A stretch of 64,000 nt of DNA, from assembly GCF_001613265.1 (NCBI RefSeq), contig NZ_BDCA01000030.1, forward strand, positions 1-64,000. The letters are read 5' to 3'. Made by a program: the position numbers and the translations under genes. Positions within the stretch are counted from its first letter, which is position 1. Every line of letters starts with the position of its first letter. This document shows, in pieces, positions 34,351 to 43,504 of this stretch. Below the pieces are notes generated by a model. That model did not search any database. It was given only the letters and a program-made list of their open reading frames with translations, and had not been told where the DNA came from. The stretch comes from Nocardia vermiculata NBRC 100427 (GTDB taxonomy: Bacteria > Actinomycetota > Actinomycetes > Mycobacteriales > Mycobacteriaceae).

Positions 34351-35727
34351 ATGGCCCGACGCAGGAAGTACAGCGACGCCGACCGCGCGGCCCGTGCGGC
34401 CGCCGACAAGGAGATCCGGGACGGCGGAAACGAGCTGTTGAGCGACCCCGAAGCGGTCGCCGGCATGATCGGCGCGCTGGCCCGTCTCACCTGCCCGAAA
34501 TTGCTGCGCTACTCCCTGGGCAACGTCGCGCTGATCTTCCGGCAGGCCGACGAACGCGGCATGACCGTTACCGATGTCGACAGCTACAAGGGATGGCGCA
34601 ACCGCGGCCGCAGCGTTCGCAAGGGCGAGAAAGGGCTACGCATCAACGCACCCAAGGGCACCGAGAAGACCGAGGCGGACGACAACAGCACCAGCGAAGC
34701 ACCCGCCGAACAGGCCGACACCACCGGAGAAGGCGACAACTACCGGGTGCGGTTCCGGATGATGCCGGTATTCGACATCAGTCAAACCGAGGGAATCGAG
34801 GATTTCGAGGACGAACCGGCAGCCGTCGAGCCGGTTACCGAACCGGCAGCCGCCGTGCGGGCCCGACTGCTCGAGCAGTTCGCCGCCCTCGGCTACACCG
34901 TCACCGAGGGAGCAACCCCGGGCACCGACGACAACGCCCACACCATCACCGTATCCACCGGCGCACCGCTCGAGGAGCTGGCGCAAGCCCTGGCAGCCCT
35001 ACTCACCCGCCCCGCCGCCGACCGACCAGCCCGACCGGTCAGCGCCTCACACGGCGGCGCCCACATCGCCGCCGATGCTGGGCCCGGAATCCCCCTCGAT
35101 CTGGGCGAATTCGGCACGGGCAGTGCAGTGGCCGAGATCGACCACGACGCGGCGCGAGTCTACTACCGGGTCACCGCGCCGAGCGTGCGCGGAACATTCA
35201 CCGTCGAGTTCGCCGACGCCGCCGAAACCACCATGTGCGAGACCCGCCGAGTCTGTGTCAAATACGGCCGCGCCGACAAGGCCGGGCGAGCCTATGGCCA
35301 GTTCGGCGAAGATCGACCGGAACGGCCGACGGTCAACGGGATTGCCCTTGCCAGCGAATCCACCGTCACCCTTACTACCGCCGATGTGCTGCGATGGCTG
35401 TACGTGGCGCGGCTGTACCAGGGCCGATACGGACTCGACACCGACCAGGTGCCGCAGCGCACCGGCGAGCGTGTGCGCGCCGTCGTGCGGGCAATCCTGG
35501 CTCACTTCCAGACGTTGCCCGAGTTCGAGGCACTGTTCACCCGCGCAGCCGCCTTGCACGCCCCAGCATTGCAGCAGATGCAGGCAGACCGTGCCCGCGA
35601 GTTGGCCCGACACCTTGCCAGCATCGAAGCCCAACGCCAGGAAGCCGAGGCACGGGCCCAGTACTTCGCCGACCTGGCCGCCGGCCGAGAGACAGCCGGC
35701 GCACCGCCCGAGACGTTCGCCAGCTGA
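34351..35727 (+). CDS. ArdC-N-like antirestriction/ssDNA-binding protein
   Basis: The 458-residue protein has an N-terminal ArdC-like domain. Its helical start leads to SYKGWRNRGRSVRKGEKGLR (about residues 76-95) and FRMMPVFDISQTEG (about 135-148), the conserved single-strand-DNA-binding signature. The remainder is different from the metallopeptidase half of classical ArdC, and no HExxH motif is seen. Such proteins protect entering plasmid strands from restriction. Its dedicated GCGTAA promoter suggests expression on entry (inference). Confidence 0.75.
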   Translation: MARRRKYSDADRAARAAADKEIRDGGNELLSDPEAVAGMIGALARLTCPKLLRYSLGNVALIFRQADERGMTVTDVDSYKGWRNRGRSVRKGEKGLRINAPKGTEKTEADDNSTSEAPAEQADTTGEGDNYRVRFRMMPVFDISQTEGIEDFEDEPAAVEPVTEPAAAVRARLLEQFAALGYTVTEGATPGTDDNAHTITVSTGAPLEELAQALAALLTRPAADRPARPVSASHGGAHIAADAGPGIPLDLGEFGTGSAVAEIDHDAARVYYRVTAPSVRGTFTVEFADAAETTMCETRRVCVKYGRADKAGRAYGQFGEDRPERPTVNGIALASESTVTLTTADVLRWLYVARLYQGRYGLDTDQVPQRTGERVRAVVRAILAHFQTLPEFEALFTRAAALHAPALQQMQADRARELARHLASIEAQRQEAEARAQYFADLAAGRETAGAPPETFAS

Positions 35728-35777
35728 GGTCGACCCCCCACTCTCCCGGCAGTGACGCGGCTCACAGCCTAGAAAGT

Positions 35778-35808
35778 GCGTAAGGTGCGTAAGATTTGAT
35801 AATATAGA
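35778..35808 (+). promoter_or_regulatory. GCGTAA tandem-box promoter 4
   Basis: GCGTAA half-boxes at 35778 and 35787 are followed by TATAGA at 35803, ahead of the gene at 35932, with a GC-rich leader between. Confidence 0.7.
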
Positions 35809-35931
35809 TACAGACGGGCGGGGGACCGACCCGGGACCCCGCCCGCCGATCCTTGAAAACTCCACAGCGTGAACCAATCCCGCGCCGGTCGTGAAACGCG
35901 CCCGGCGACCAATCAACGGAAGGAAACAGCA

Positions 35932-36333
35932 GTGACCACCCCCATCGACGAGCCCCGCACCGAGAACTACGACCGCAGCATTTCCGCCAGCTGGCCCGTA
36001 GGCGAACCCGACGCCGAGAACTGGCAGGCCCGCGCCGATCTGACCGTGACACACATCAAAGGCCGCGGATACCGCGCGACCCTGAGCACCCACCACGAAC
36101 AGGCCAGCGGCCCTTACGTCACGCGAACAATGAACCTCAGTTTCGACCGGTGCCGCACCGAAATTCACACCGCACCGGCCGCGCGGTTCTCCCGCAAGAA
36201 ACTCGGCGAAATCTACAACCTGGCGCTAGACCAACTCCGCCAGCGATACGAGTCCGAAGACGACACCGTCGCCCAGTATTTCGACGAACACTCGCCCGTC
36301 TTCGATTACTCCGGCGCACCAGCGAAGAACTAA
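35932..36333 (+). CDS. Hypothetical 133-residue protein under a GCGTAA promoter
   Basis: GTG 35932 follows GGAAGGAAA. The product is mixed alpha/beta with RADLTVTHIKGRGYRATLST and an acidic helical end. No domain is recognised. It is the last of the GCGTAA-controlled series. Confidence 0.6.
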   Translation: MTTPIDEPRTENYDRSISASWPVGEPDAENWQARADLTVTHIKGRGYRATLSTHHEQASGPYVTRTMNLSFDRCRTEIHTAPAARFSRKKLGEIYNLALDQLRQRYESEDDTVAQYFDEHSPVFDYSGAPAKN

Positions 36334-36536
36334 CCACCCCGGACACCCGCGATCTCGGACGATCGGAACTCGCCCGAGATCGCGGGAACTGGAATCGGAA
36401 CTCCGCTGCGCTCCGTGCTGAATTTTTTCAGCGGCCGGTCCTCGGCCGCCTCACCTCGATCACCCGAAGAGACTGACCGACCACGGACGGGAAATCCCGC
36501 CGGGCACCAGCAGACTCACTCATGAAAGGGCCACTC

Positions 36537-37064
36537 ATGACCACAATCCGTATCGGCGCCGCCCGCGACCTGGCAGCCACCGTCAGCGTCCTGTCAGAAC
36601 ACAGCGCAGCCCCCATAGGAGCCCAGGCACTCGTATTCGTGCTGATCACCCGAGGAAACGAGGTCGAAGGCGTCTGGTCCTGCGACGAAATCGACTACTT
36701 CGACCGCGCGAACGCCGCAGCGCTGGCCCGGCACTTCCGCGGCCGCCGCGCCATCGCGTTCGTAGTCGACAACACCACCGCCGACCCAGCCACGGCCGCA
36801 GAAGACCACGACCTGCTCATCAGCGAAGCCGGCTACGCTCTCGCCGAGCACGCCATCACCCTCACAGGCGTCTACGTGACCACCGGGCTGGCCCCTGGCG
36901 CCTCGATCTGGTCGCACCGCACCGGCGAACATCTGGGCACCGCCCCGGCGGTACTGCCCAAAATCGCCGAAGCACTCACAACCCACCCATGCCGGGTAAC
37001 TCAACCGATCACCGGTGCCCGAGACCACCAGAATCCACTGGTCGGCCTGCCAGCCATCGCCTAA
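36537..37064 (+). CDS. DUF4192-like protein (hypothetical)
   Basis: From ATG 36537 (AAAGGG upstream; ATG 36522 is also possible) the product has 175 residues. It contains a strand ALVFVLITRGNEVEGVW, a helix and AIAFVVDNTTADP, then a disordered C-terminus. The pattern resembles part of DUF4192 proteins of actinobacteria; this is a weak match. It is followed by a terminator. Confidence 0.5.
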   Translation: MTTIRIGAARDLAATVSVLSEHSAAPIGAQALVFVLITRGNEVEGVWSCDEIDYFDRANAAALARHFRGRRAIAFVVDNTTADPATAAEDHDLLISEAGYALAEHAITLTGVYVTTGLAPGASIWSHRTGEHLGTAPAVLPKIAEALTTHPCRVTQPITGARDHQNPLVGLPAIA

Positions 37065-37083
37065 CCAGGAGAAACCGAGCAAA

Positions 37084-37112
37084 GCCCCGGGCAGTCGGAA
37101 CCTGCCCGGGGC
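37084..37112. terminator. Terminator hairpin
   Basis: GCCCCGGGCAG and CTGCCCGGGGC pair perfectly around TCGGAAC, flanked by AAA and CTT, 19 bases after the preceding stop. Confidence 0.85.
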
Positions 37113-37204
37113 CTTGCCGCCCCACCCTAGAACACCCGAACGGCGTCGGCCCGACCCACCGAGCCCACCGCGGGCACGGGACCCGGAAAGGAACTGACCT
37201 ACAG

Positions 37205-37357
37205 ATGCGCACGGCACAGCTTCGGCGAACGCATGAGACATGGAGTCGCCACGGACGAAAGCGATTCGCACACGGCCAATCCCGGTTCGGTGAACCCGGA
37301 AAAATCACTTTGGAGGCCCCGAGGCGGGCGGCATCACGTGATTCACACCGACCGTAA
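37205..37357 (+). CDS. Possible 50-residue basic peptide
   Basis: ATG 37205 has a good GGAAAGGA site upstream, and the frame encodes a short Arg/His-rich product. No homology is recognised, and the basic content may simply reflect GC-rich DNA. Confidence 0.3.
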   Translation: MRTAQLRRTHETWSRHGRKRFAHGQSRFGEPGKITLEAPRRAASRDSHRP

Positions 37358-37778
37358 TGGGTCATGGGTGGTGGTGCGGCCGGGTAGTGCACCGTGAACC
37401 TGTAGCCGGCTACTGGTGAATCGTCCTTGGTGGCAGGATGGCATCAGGGCCACTGCCCGGCGATCCCCTTCCCGGACAGCGGCCGGCTAGGAGAGCCCCG
37501 ACGGCTGAAAAGTTCGTCGGGGCCCTCGCCGTATCCAGCTCGCCGGACGCCGGCGTCCGGCGCGATATCGAACAGAGTCAGCGGCCGCTCCCTGGCCAAC
37601 GCGCGCTGTTCGGCGTGCTCCCGCGCCTGCGCACGGCGGGCATGGTGGCCGCCGCCGACAACCAGACCAACCGCCACAGCGCCGTTGTCAAGTCTGGGGG
37701 TGCCGGACCGAACCAGCGAGGATGCGAGTCGAAGGAGAACGTCTCTGCGATGTCGGTGTCCGACCGTATGGTGGTCGA
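37358..37778. other. Gap with a terminator-like hairpin
   Basis: No convincing gene is present. The hairpin GCCCCGACG (37495) / CGTCGGGGC (37515) lies inside overlapping open frames on both strands. A leftward frame (37444-37809) contains an Arg/Ala/Glu-rich helix and could be a small gene, but it has no clear ribosome site. Confidence 0.4.
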
Positions 37779-38072
37779 GTGACCGATATTGCCCCGCTCG
37801 CTGCATCAACTCGGGCAGTGTTCGGTGTCCTGGGTATGAATGCCGTAGTGCGGGCTGGGCGGACGGTGCACGCGGTCAGTATTGGGCAATGGGTCGCCGA
37901 TGAGGAAGTGCCCGAGCTTCTTTGCCGTACGGGTGTCGCGGGGTGGTCGCCGACAGCTCTAGCGCCCACGCGCGCAGAAGTCACCTGCGTGCGATGTCTG
38001 CGCCGGATCGGCGCGTCCGCGACTGCACCGCAGCAACTGCTGCTGTTCGGCAACGATCCTGATCTCGAGTAG
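37779..38072 (+). CDS. Hypothetical protein with one CxxC motif
   Basis: GTG 37779 gives 97 residues with CVRCLRRIG near the C-terminus and an Ala-rich N-terminus. No ribosome site is strong, and an upstream start at 37722 is possible. The family is not recognised. Confidence 0.5.
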   Translation: MTDIAPLAASTRAVFGVLGMNAVVRAGRTVHAVSIGQWVADEEVPELLCRTGVAGWSPTALAPTRAEVTCVRCLRRIGASATAPQQLLLFGNDPDLE

Positions 38073-38212
38073 TCGTCGACTGCGGAGTGCGGACGTAGCT
38101 GGCCGCGGTGCAAGCCAGGAAACGGGTACCCGTAGTCGAGTGGCGGACACCGCACGTTGGGCGGAAACTGTTTGGGATATCTGCCGTTTCGAGTACAGAT
38201 CAGGAGGGCAGT

Positions 38213-39010
38213 GTGTCGGACCCTCATACCGACTTGCGGCAGGATCGGCCGCACAGCGCTCGCATGTACGACTATCTGTTGGGCGGAAAGGACCACTACC
38301 AGGTCGACGCGACCGCCGCCGAGGCCGCGTTGCGGCAGTATCCGGCGGGCCGCACCATCGCTCAGGTGAACCGTCAGTTCATGCACCGCGCTGCGAAACA
38401 TTCAGCGGAATCGGGAATCCGGCAGTTCCTCGACATCGGCACGGGAATCCCGACCGAACCCAACCTGCATCAAGTGGTGCAGCAGGTCGCCGCGGCCGCC
38501 CGGGTCGTCTATGTCGACAACGACCCGATCGTGCTCACCCACGCTCGAGCCCTGATGACCGGTACCGCTGAGGGGCGAACCGAATACGTTCAGGCCGATA
38601 TCCGAAACCCGCAAGCGATTCTGGACAACCCGCAAGTGCGGGAGGTCCTGAACTTCGACGAGCCGATCGCGCTGACCCTGATCGGGCTGCTGTATTTCCT
38701 GCCCGACCACGAGGACCCGCACGAAATCCTGGCCACCCTGATCGATGCTCTGCCCAGCGGTTCGCATCTCGCGATGACGCACGCGACGGCAGATTTCGAC
38801 GCTGCCGCCGAAGCCGCCGCGCAGGTGTACCGCAACAACGGTGTGCCGACCCAGTTACGTTCGCGCGACGAGTTCGCGGGGTTCTTCCGTGGCGTGGAAT
38901 TACTGGAACCGGGTGTGGTGCCGCCGCATCGGTGGCGCGCTTCCGTCGAGCCGCTGCCCCATCTCGACGCTGAGGCGTCGCTTTACGCCGGGATCGCCAC
39001 GAAACGGTAG
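38213..39010 (+). CDS. SAM-dependent methyltransferase (Methyltransf_19 type)
   Basis: GTG 38213 follows AGGAGGGCA. The 265-residue protein contains ARMYDYLLGGKDHY near the N-terminus, FLDIGTGIPT for the SAM-binding glycine loop, VVYVDNDPIVLTHARAL and ALTLIGLLYFLPD. These are the signatures of the actinobacterial DUF574/Methyltransf_19 family. Substrates for this family are mostly unknown. It stands alone between the plasmid backbone and the tni transposon. Confidence 0.88.
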   Translation: MSDPHTDLRQDRPHSARMYDYLLGGKDHYQVDATAAEAALRQYPAGRTIAQVNRQFMHRAAKHSAESGIRQFLDIGTGIPTEPNLHQVVQQVAAAARVVYVDNDPIVLTHARALMTGTAEGRTEYVQADIRNPQAILDNPQVREVLNFDEPIALTLIGLLYFLPDHEDPHEILATLIDALPSGSHLAMTHATADFDAAAEAAAQVYRNNGVPTQLRSRDEFAGFFRGVELLEPGVVPPHRWRASVEPLPHLDAEASLYAGIATKR

Positions 39011-39036
39011 ACGACCCGGACGAGGATGGAGCTCGA

Positions 39037-39384
39037 TCATGCCGTCGTGCTGGAGTAGTTCGGCGGGATCGGTCTCCTTCGCTCACAGCCACAGTGCGGC
39101 TCATCGAGCGGTGGCGTGTAGACCACCGCGCCGCATCGGCGGCATGCGTGGGTGCGGTGTCCGGTCCGATCGGAACCCAGACACGGGACCCAGCCGACCG
39201 TGACACAGTCGGTGCCGACGAGGTGGTGGCCGTTGACGCACCGGGCCGGCGCTGGCTCGACAGTGCCGACGAGCGTCCTCGGTGGCACCACTCGCCCACC
39301 GGCGAGGTAGTAGGGCCGGTATCGGCGTTCGCGGGCGGTGGTCACACCATAATGGTAATCGAATATTTGTTCGAGCAAAACCAA
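39037..39384 (-). CDS. Small Cys/His-rich protein (zinc-ribbon-like)
   Basis: The 115-residue product has a regular Cys/His array (CVNGHHL, VTVGWVPC, GHRTHACRRCG, DEPHCGC) expected for a structural zinc site. It may be a small DNA- or RNA-binding protein. No strong family match is claimed. It converges on the methyltransferase gene with a 26-base gap. Confidence 0.6.
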   Translation of the reverse strand: MVLLEQIFDYHYGVTTARERRYRPYYLAGGRVVPPRTLVGTVEPAPARCVNGHHLVGTDCVTVGWVPCLGSDRTGHRTHACRRCGAVVYTPPLDEPHCGCERRRPIPPNYSSTTA

Positions 39385-39537
39385 AAGCCGAGCGGAGTTG
39401 TGATTGTTCGAAGTCGTGTTCAGTGCTGACCTGCGGGTTCGGTTCTGGTTGAAGAGGACTTCGATCGTCGGCGTGTCTCGAACTCCGGTTCAGTAGCGTG
39501 CTTTTCGCTCGTACTCGTCTTCAGTGAGGGATCAGGG

Positions 39538-41214
39538 ATGGCCGGGGATTCGTCGGTGGCTGATCGCGGTGTGCTGTCCGCAGAGGAGGCGCGCTGGCAG
39601 GTGGCGGTGCGGCGGGCGGAGGTGATCGGCCGTCTCGCGCAGTTGGATCGGGTGAGCGTGGCCGCTGCCGATGAGGCCGCCGCGGAGTTGGGGGTGACGC
39701 AGCGGCAGGTGTATGCGCTGGTGAGGCGGTGGCGGGCTGGTGAGGGGGTGGCGTCGGATCTGCTGCCGCGCCGTTCGTCGGGTGGCCGGGGTGGTGAGCG
39801 GCTGCCGGAGGAGGTGGAGGAGATTGTGCGGTCGGTGCTGCGGGTGCGGTATCTGGCCCGGCAGCGGCGTTCGGTGGCGGTGATCTGCCGGGAGATCGAT
39901 CGGGAGTGCAAGGTGCGCGGGTTGCGGCCGCCGTCGCGGTCGGCGGTGCAGCGCCGGATCGGCAGGCTGGATCCGGTGAAGACTGTGACCGCGCGGGAGG
40001 GGCAGGGGGCGGCCCGGTCCCGCAGGCCCGCCGGCGGGGTGGCGCCGCCGGTGACGGGGGTGTTGGAGCGGGTGCAGATCGATCACACTCCGGCGGATGT
40101 GATCGTGGTCGATGAGCATCACCGGCTGCCGATCGGGCGGCCGTATGTGACGGCGGCGATCGATGAGGCCACCAAGTGCGTGCCCGGGTTCGTGCTCACT
40201 CTGGAGGCACCGTCGGCGACCTCGGTGGGACTGTGTTTGGCACACATGGCGATCGACAAACGCGCGTGGTTGGAACGCATCGGGGTGCGGGCGGTGTGGC
40301 CGATGAGCGGCAAACCCGTCCAGCTGTATACCGACAATGCGACGGAGTTCAAGAGCGAGGCCCTGCGCCGGGGTTGTGACCAGCACGGCATCCGGGTCGG
40401 CTACCGCCCGCCGGGTGCCCCGCATTACGGCGGGATCGTGGAACGGCTGGTCGGGACGATGATGCGGATGGTCCACGAATTGCCGGGTACGACGTTTTCC
40501 GACACTCGCGAGCGCGGCGATTACGACAGCGACGCGAAAGCCGTTCTCACCCTTGCCGAGTTGCAACGCTGGATGGCCCTGGCGGTGGCCTGCTACCACG
40601 GCGAACCCCATGACGGTTTGGGCGGGCGGACCCCGGGTGGGGTGTGGGCGGAGAAAGTCGCCGAGCTGGGCGCGCCACTGACGGTGACGAACGAGACGGC
40701 GTTTCTGGTCGATTTCCTGCCGGTGGAGCGGAGATCGTTGCGGCGCACCGGGTTTGTGCTCGATCACGTGCAGTACTACAGCGACGCTTTGAAGCCGTTG
40801 ATCGCGCGGCGCGAGCAGCTGGGGAAGGTGGTGTTGCGGCGCGACCCGCGCGATATTTCCCGGATCTGGGCGCTGCATCCGGAGACCGGCGAGTATCTGG
40901 AGGTGCCGTACCGGACGTGGTCGCGGCCGGCGATCAGCCTGTGGGAGCAGCGGGCGGCGGTGGCCCGGTTGCGGGAGACCGGCCGCGCCGAGATCGATGA
41001 GAACGCGCTGTTCGCGATGGTCGAGCAGATGCGCCACATCACCGAGAACGCGACCGCGACCAGCCGGCGAGCGCGCCGCAACACCGAACGCCGCAAGACG
41101 GTCCCGGCACGCAGCCGGGCGCAGACCCTGCCGCCAGCGCCACCGCCGTCACCGGCGGGATCGGGTGCTGGGCCGGTGGCGGTGGCGCCGTTCGAGGTGA
41201 TCGAGCAGTGGTGA
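39538..41214 (+). CDS. tniA: TniA DDE transposase
   Basis: The 558-residue protein has an N-terminal helix-turn-helix (AAAELGVTQRQVYALVRRWR) and an rve-type integrase core. The catalytic triad lies in IDHTPADV (Asp about residue 182), LYTDNATEF (Asp 265) and GGIVERL (Glu 302). A Mu-type C-terminal barrel and basic tail follow. It cuts and joins the transposon ends with TniB and TniQ. The D-to-E spacing of about 36 residues suits the D,D-35-E class. Confidence 0.93.
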   Translation: MAGDSSVADRGVLSAEEARWQVAVRRAEVIGRLAQLDRVSVAAADEAAAELGVTQRQVYALVRRWRAGEGVASDLLPRRSSGGRGGERLPEEVEEIVRSVLRVRYLARQRRSVAVICREIDRECKVRGLRPPSRSAVQRRIGRLDPVKTVTAREGQGAARSRRPAGGVAPPVTGVLERVQIDHTPADVIVVDEHHRLPIGRPYVTAAIDEATKCVPGFVLTLEAPSATSVGLCLAHMAIDKRAWLERIGVRAVWPMSGKPVQLYTDNATEFKSEALRRGCDQHGIRVGYRPPGAPHYGGIVERLVGTMMRMVHELPGTTFSDTRERGDYDSDAKAVLTLAELQRWMALAVACYHGEPHDGLGGRTPGGVWAEKVAELGAPLTVTNETAFLVDFLPVERRSLRRTGFVLDHVQYYSDALKPLIARREQLGKVVLRRDPRDISRIWALHPETGEYLEVPYRTWSRPAISLWEQRAAVARLRETGRAEIDENALFAMVEQMRHITENATATSRRARRNTERRKTVPARSRAQTLPPAPPPSPAGSGAGPVAVAPFEVIEQW

Positions 41215-42122
41215 GCATCGGTGAGCCCCTCGACCTGTCGCATCTGCATCCGTCTGCGCAGCGGCCGGCGATGCTGCCGGATGCCGAGCGGATCCAGTAT
41301 GTGCGGGCGGATCGGTGGATCGGCTACACCCGCGCGACCGAGGCGTTGGCGCGGCTCGAGGGGCTGCTCACGATGCCTGGTAAGCAGCGGATGCCGAACT
41401 TGCTGCTCATCGGTGCGACGAACAACGGCAAGTCGATGATCATCGAGAAGTTCCGCCGCGACCACCCGCCGGTCTCGCACGCCGATCGGGAGGAGATCCC
41501 GGTGCTGACCATGCAGATGCCCTCGGAGCCGTCGGTGTCGCGGTTCTATGTCGCGGTGCTGGCCGCACTCGGCGCGCCGATCCGGCCGCGGGCACCGCGG
41601 CTGGCCGAGCTGGAACAGCTGGTGTTGCGCCTGCTGCGGACGTGCGGTGTGCGGGTGCTGGTGATCGATGAGCTGCACAATGTGCTCGCCGGGAGGGGAG
41701 ATACGCGCCGGGAGTTTTTGAACGTGCTGCGGTTTCTGGGCAACGAGCTGCGGATTCCGCTGGTCGGTGTCGGTACCCGGGACGCCTATCTGGCGATCCG
41801 TTCCGATCCACAGCTGGAGAACCGGTTCGCACCGTTCACGCTGCCGCTGTGGGAGCCCGGCGACGAGGCGTGCGCGTTGCTGGCGAGTTTCGCGGCGTCG
41901 TTCCCGCTGCGGCGGTCCTCTCCTATCGCGACCGAGGAAATGGCGTCATACCTGCTCACCCGGTGTGAGGGCACGATCGGGGAGCTGACGGCGCTGCTGT
42001 CGGACGCGGCGATCGCGGCGATCGAGTCCGGGGAGGAGACCATCAACCAGCGCACCCTGCTGCTCGTGTCGTATGCGGGGCCGACCGAGCGGCGGCGGAT
42101 GTTCGAACGCGAGCTGGCGTGA
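41208..42122 (+). CDS. tniB: TniB ATPase (TnsC-like)
   Basis: The 304-residue AAA+ protein has Walker A GATNNGKS (about residues 69-76), Walker B VLVIDELHN (about 157-165) and a sensor-1 region VGVGTRDAY. It overlaps tniA by 7 bases. It should assemble on DNA and deliver the target to the transposase. Confidence 0.92.
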   Translation: MVSIGEPLDLSHLHPSAQRPAMLPDAERIQYVRADRWIGYTRATEALARLEGLLTMPGKQRMPNLLLIGATNNGKSMIIEKFRRDHPPVSHADREEIPVLTMQMPSEPSVSRFYVAVLAALGAPIRPRAPRLAELEQLVLRLLRTCGVRVLVIDELHNVLAGRGDTRREFLNVLRFLGNELRIPLVGVGTRDAYLAIRSDPQLENRFAPFTLPLWEPGDEACALLASFAASFPLRRSSPIATEEMASYLLTRCEGTIGELTALLSDAAIAAIESGEETINQRTLLLVSYAGPTERRRMFERELA

Positions 42123-43504
42123 GCCCAGCGCCGCCGCGGCGCTGGCCGGTGCACCCGGCACCGGGTGCGTTGGAGTCGCTGTCGTCGTGGCTGGACCGGC
42201 TCGCCCGCGTCTACCAGGTGCCGGTGACCGATCTGCTCGGCCCGAATCTCGGTGTGCTGGTCGGCATCCGCGATGTTCTCGACGAAGACCCGCCCCCGGC
42301 GGTGTTCGCCGCGCTGGCCGAGCGCACCGGTGTGCCGGCCGGGCAGGTGCGGGCGATGACGCTACCCGGGTGGGTGCCGTGGCTGTTCGACGCCTACCCG
42401 CTGCCCGAACGCGACGCCACCGACGCTTTCTACACCTATGTCCGCCAATATTCGGTGCTGCTGGCACCGCAGGAAGCGCCGCGTTTCGAGGTGACCAGTC
42501 GCCGCCGCTGGCGGGGCCCATGGATTCCGCAACACCCGTTGCGACGCTCGTGCCCGCAGTGCGCGGCCGGGCCCGCCCCGGCCCGCGCACTGATCTGGCA
42601 GTTGCCGCTGACGGTGAGCTGCCTCGAACATCGCTGCCGGCTGACGCCCGACACCGAGACCTTCGCGGCCGAGGTCGCGGGTCTGCCCTACGAGCCGGTC
42701 CCGATCGGTGACCCAGTGGCGACCCTGGACGGCTACACCCGTCAAGCTCTGACCGAGGCCACAGTGGCGTTGCCGGGCCGCACGGTGCACGCGGGGGTGT
42801 GGTTTCGGCTGCTGCGCTGCTTGCTCGACGAGCTCAGCCTCGCCGGTTCCACCGTCACTCGAAGCTCGCAGCAGCTTCTCGAGCAGATCTGGGACGCGAC
42901 CGGTGAGCCGGTGCGGGCCGGGCTGCCGGTGTGGCAGCCCTACGAGAATCTGGAATGGCCCACCCAGGAGAAGCTGCTGACCGCGGCCGCGACCGCGCTG
43001 GTGCTTGCTGCCGACCGGCGCATCCAACCCAGGGGGACTCTGGCCGGATTGCTGAGCGAACCGCGCTCGATGCCCGTCTACGACGGTGACTCACCGTGGC
43101 CACCGGCCCCTACTCCTGCCGAACGGGCCGGGCGGGAACTCGTGCAGGCGATGAACGCCTGGTACGCGCGGGCCCGCGTTGATGCCGATGCCGCCCGTGC
43201 GATGCTGCGGTGGCTGACCGCGCTCAATACGACTCCGGCCCACGCCATCGCGCACCGCGACGTGCTGATCGGTGAGGGCATCCCCGCGCGATTCCTGCGC
43301 GACGATCTACTGGGATGCCCCGGCGAACGTACTCGGGACGAAGCCGAAATCCTGCTGGTGGCCGAAGGATTCGACCGTAGCGACGTGGCCCATGAGCTGA
43401 CCAGCTTCGTTGCCGAGACGACAGCGCTGTGGGACGTGACCGATGAGGGCGTGCTGATCGACGAGGACGAACTCGCCCAGATCCGCGCCCGCTTGGAGTT
43501 GTGA
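42119..43504 (+). CDS. tniQ: TniQ target-selection protein, first copy
   Basis: The 461-residue protein starts at GTG 42119 overlapping the tniB stop. It has the TniQ N-terminal pattern (PGALESLSSWLDRLARVYQ, then MTLPGWVPWLF), a zinc-finger segment (SCPQC, then CLEHRCRL) and a long C-terminal extension. It is clearly homologous to the next gene, with near-identical blocks such as RTVHAGVWFRLLRC. It targets transposition together with TniB. Confidence 0.9.
   Translation: MSPAPPRRWPVHPAPGALESLSSWLDRLARVYQVPVTDLLGPNLGVLVGIRDVLDEDPPPAVFAALAERTGVPAGQVRAMTLPGWVPWLFDAYPLPERDATDAFYTYVRQYSVLLAPQEAPRFEVTSRRRWRGPWIPQHPLRRSCPQCAAGPAPARALIWQLPLTVSCLEHRCRLTPDTETFAAEVAGLPYEPVPIGDPVATLDGYTRQALTEATVALPGRTVHAGVWFRLLRCLLDELSLAGSTVTRSSQQLLEQIWDATGEPVRAGLPVWQPYENLEWPTQEKLLTAAATALVLAADRRIQPRGTLAGLLSEPRSMPVYDGDSPWPPAPTPAERAGRELVQAMNAWYARARVDADAARAMLRWLTALNTTPAHAIAHRDVLIGEGIPARFLRDDLLGCPGERTRDEAEILLVAEGFDRSDVAHELTSFVAETTALWDVTDEGVLIDEDELAQIRARLEL

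Noticed and set aside
38535..39299. A long minus-strand frame across the methyltransferase
   Set aside because: It overlaps a well-supported gene and has low-complexity Ser/Arg composition.
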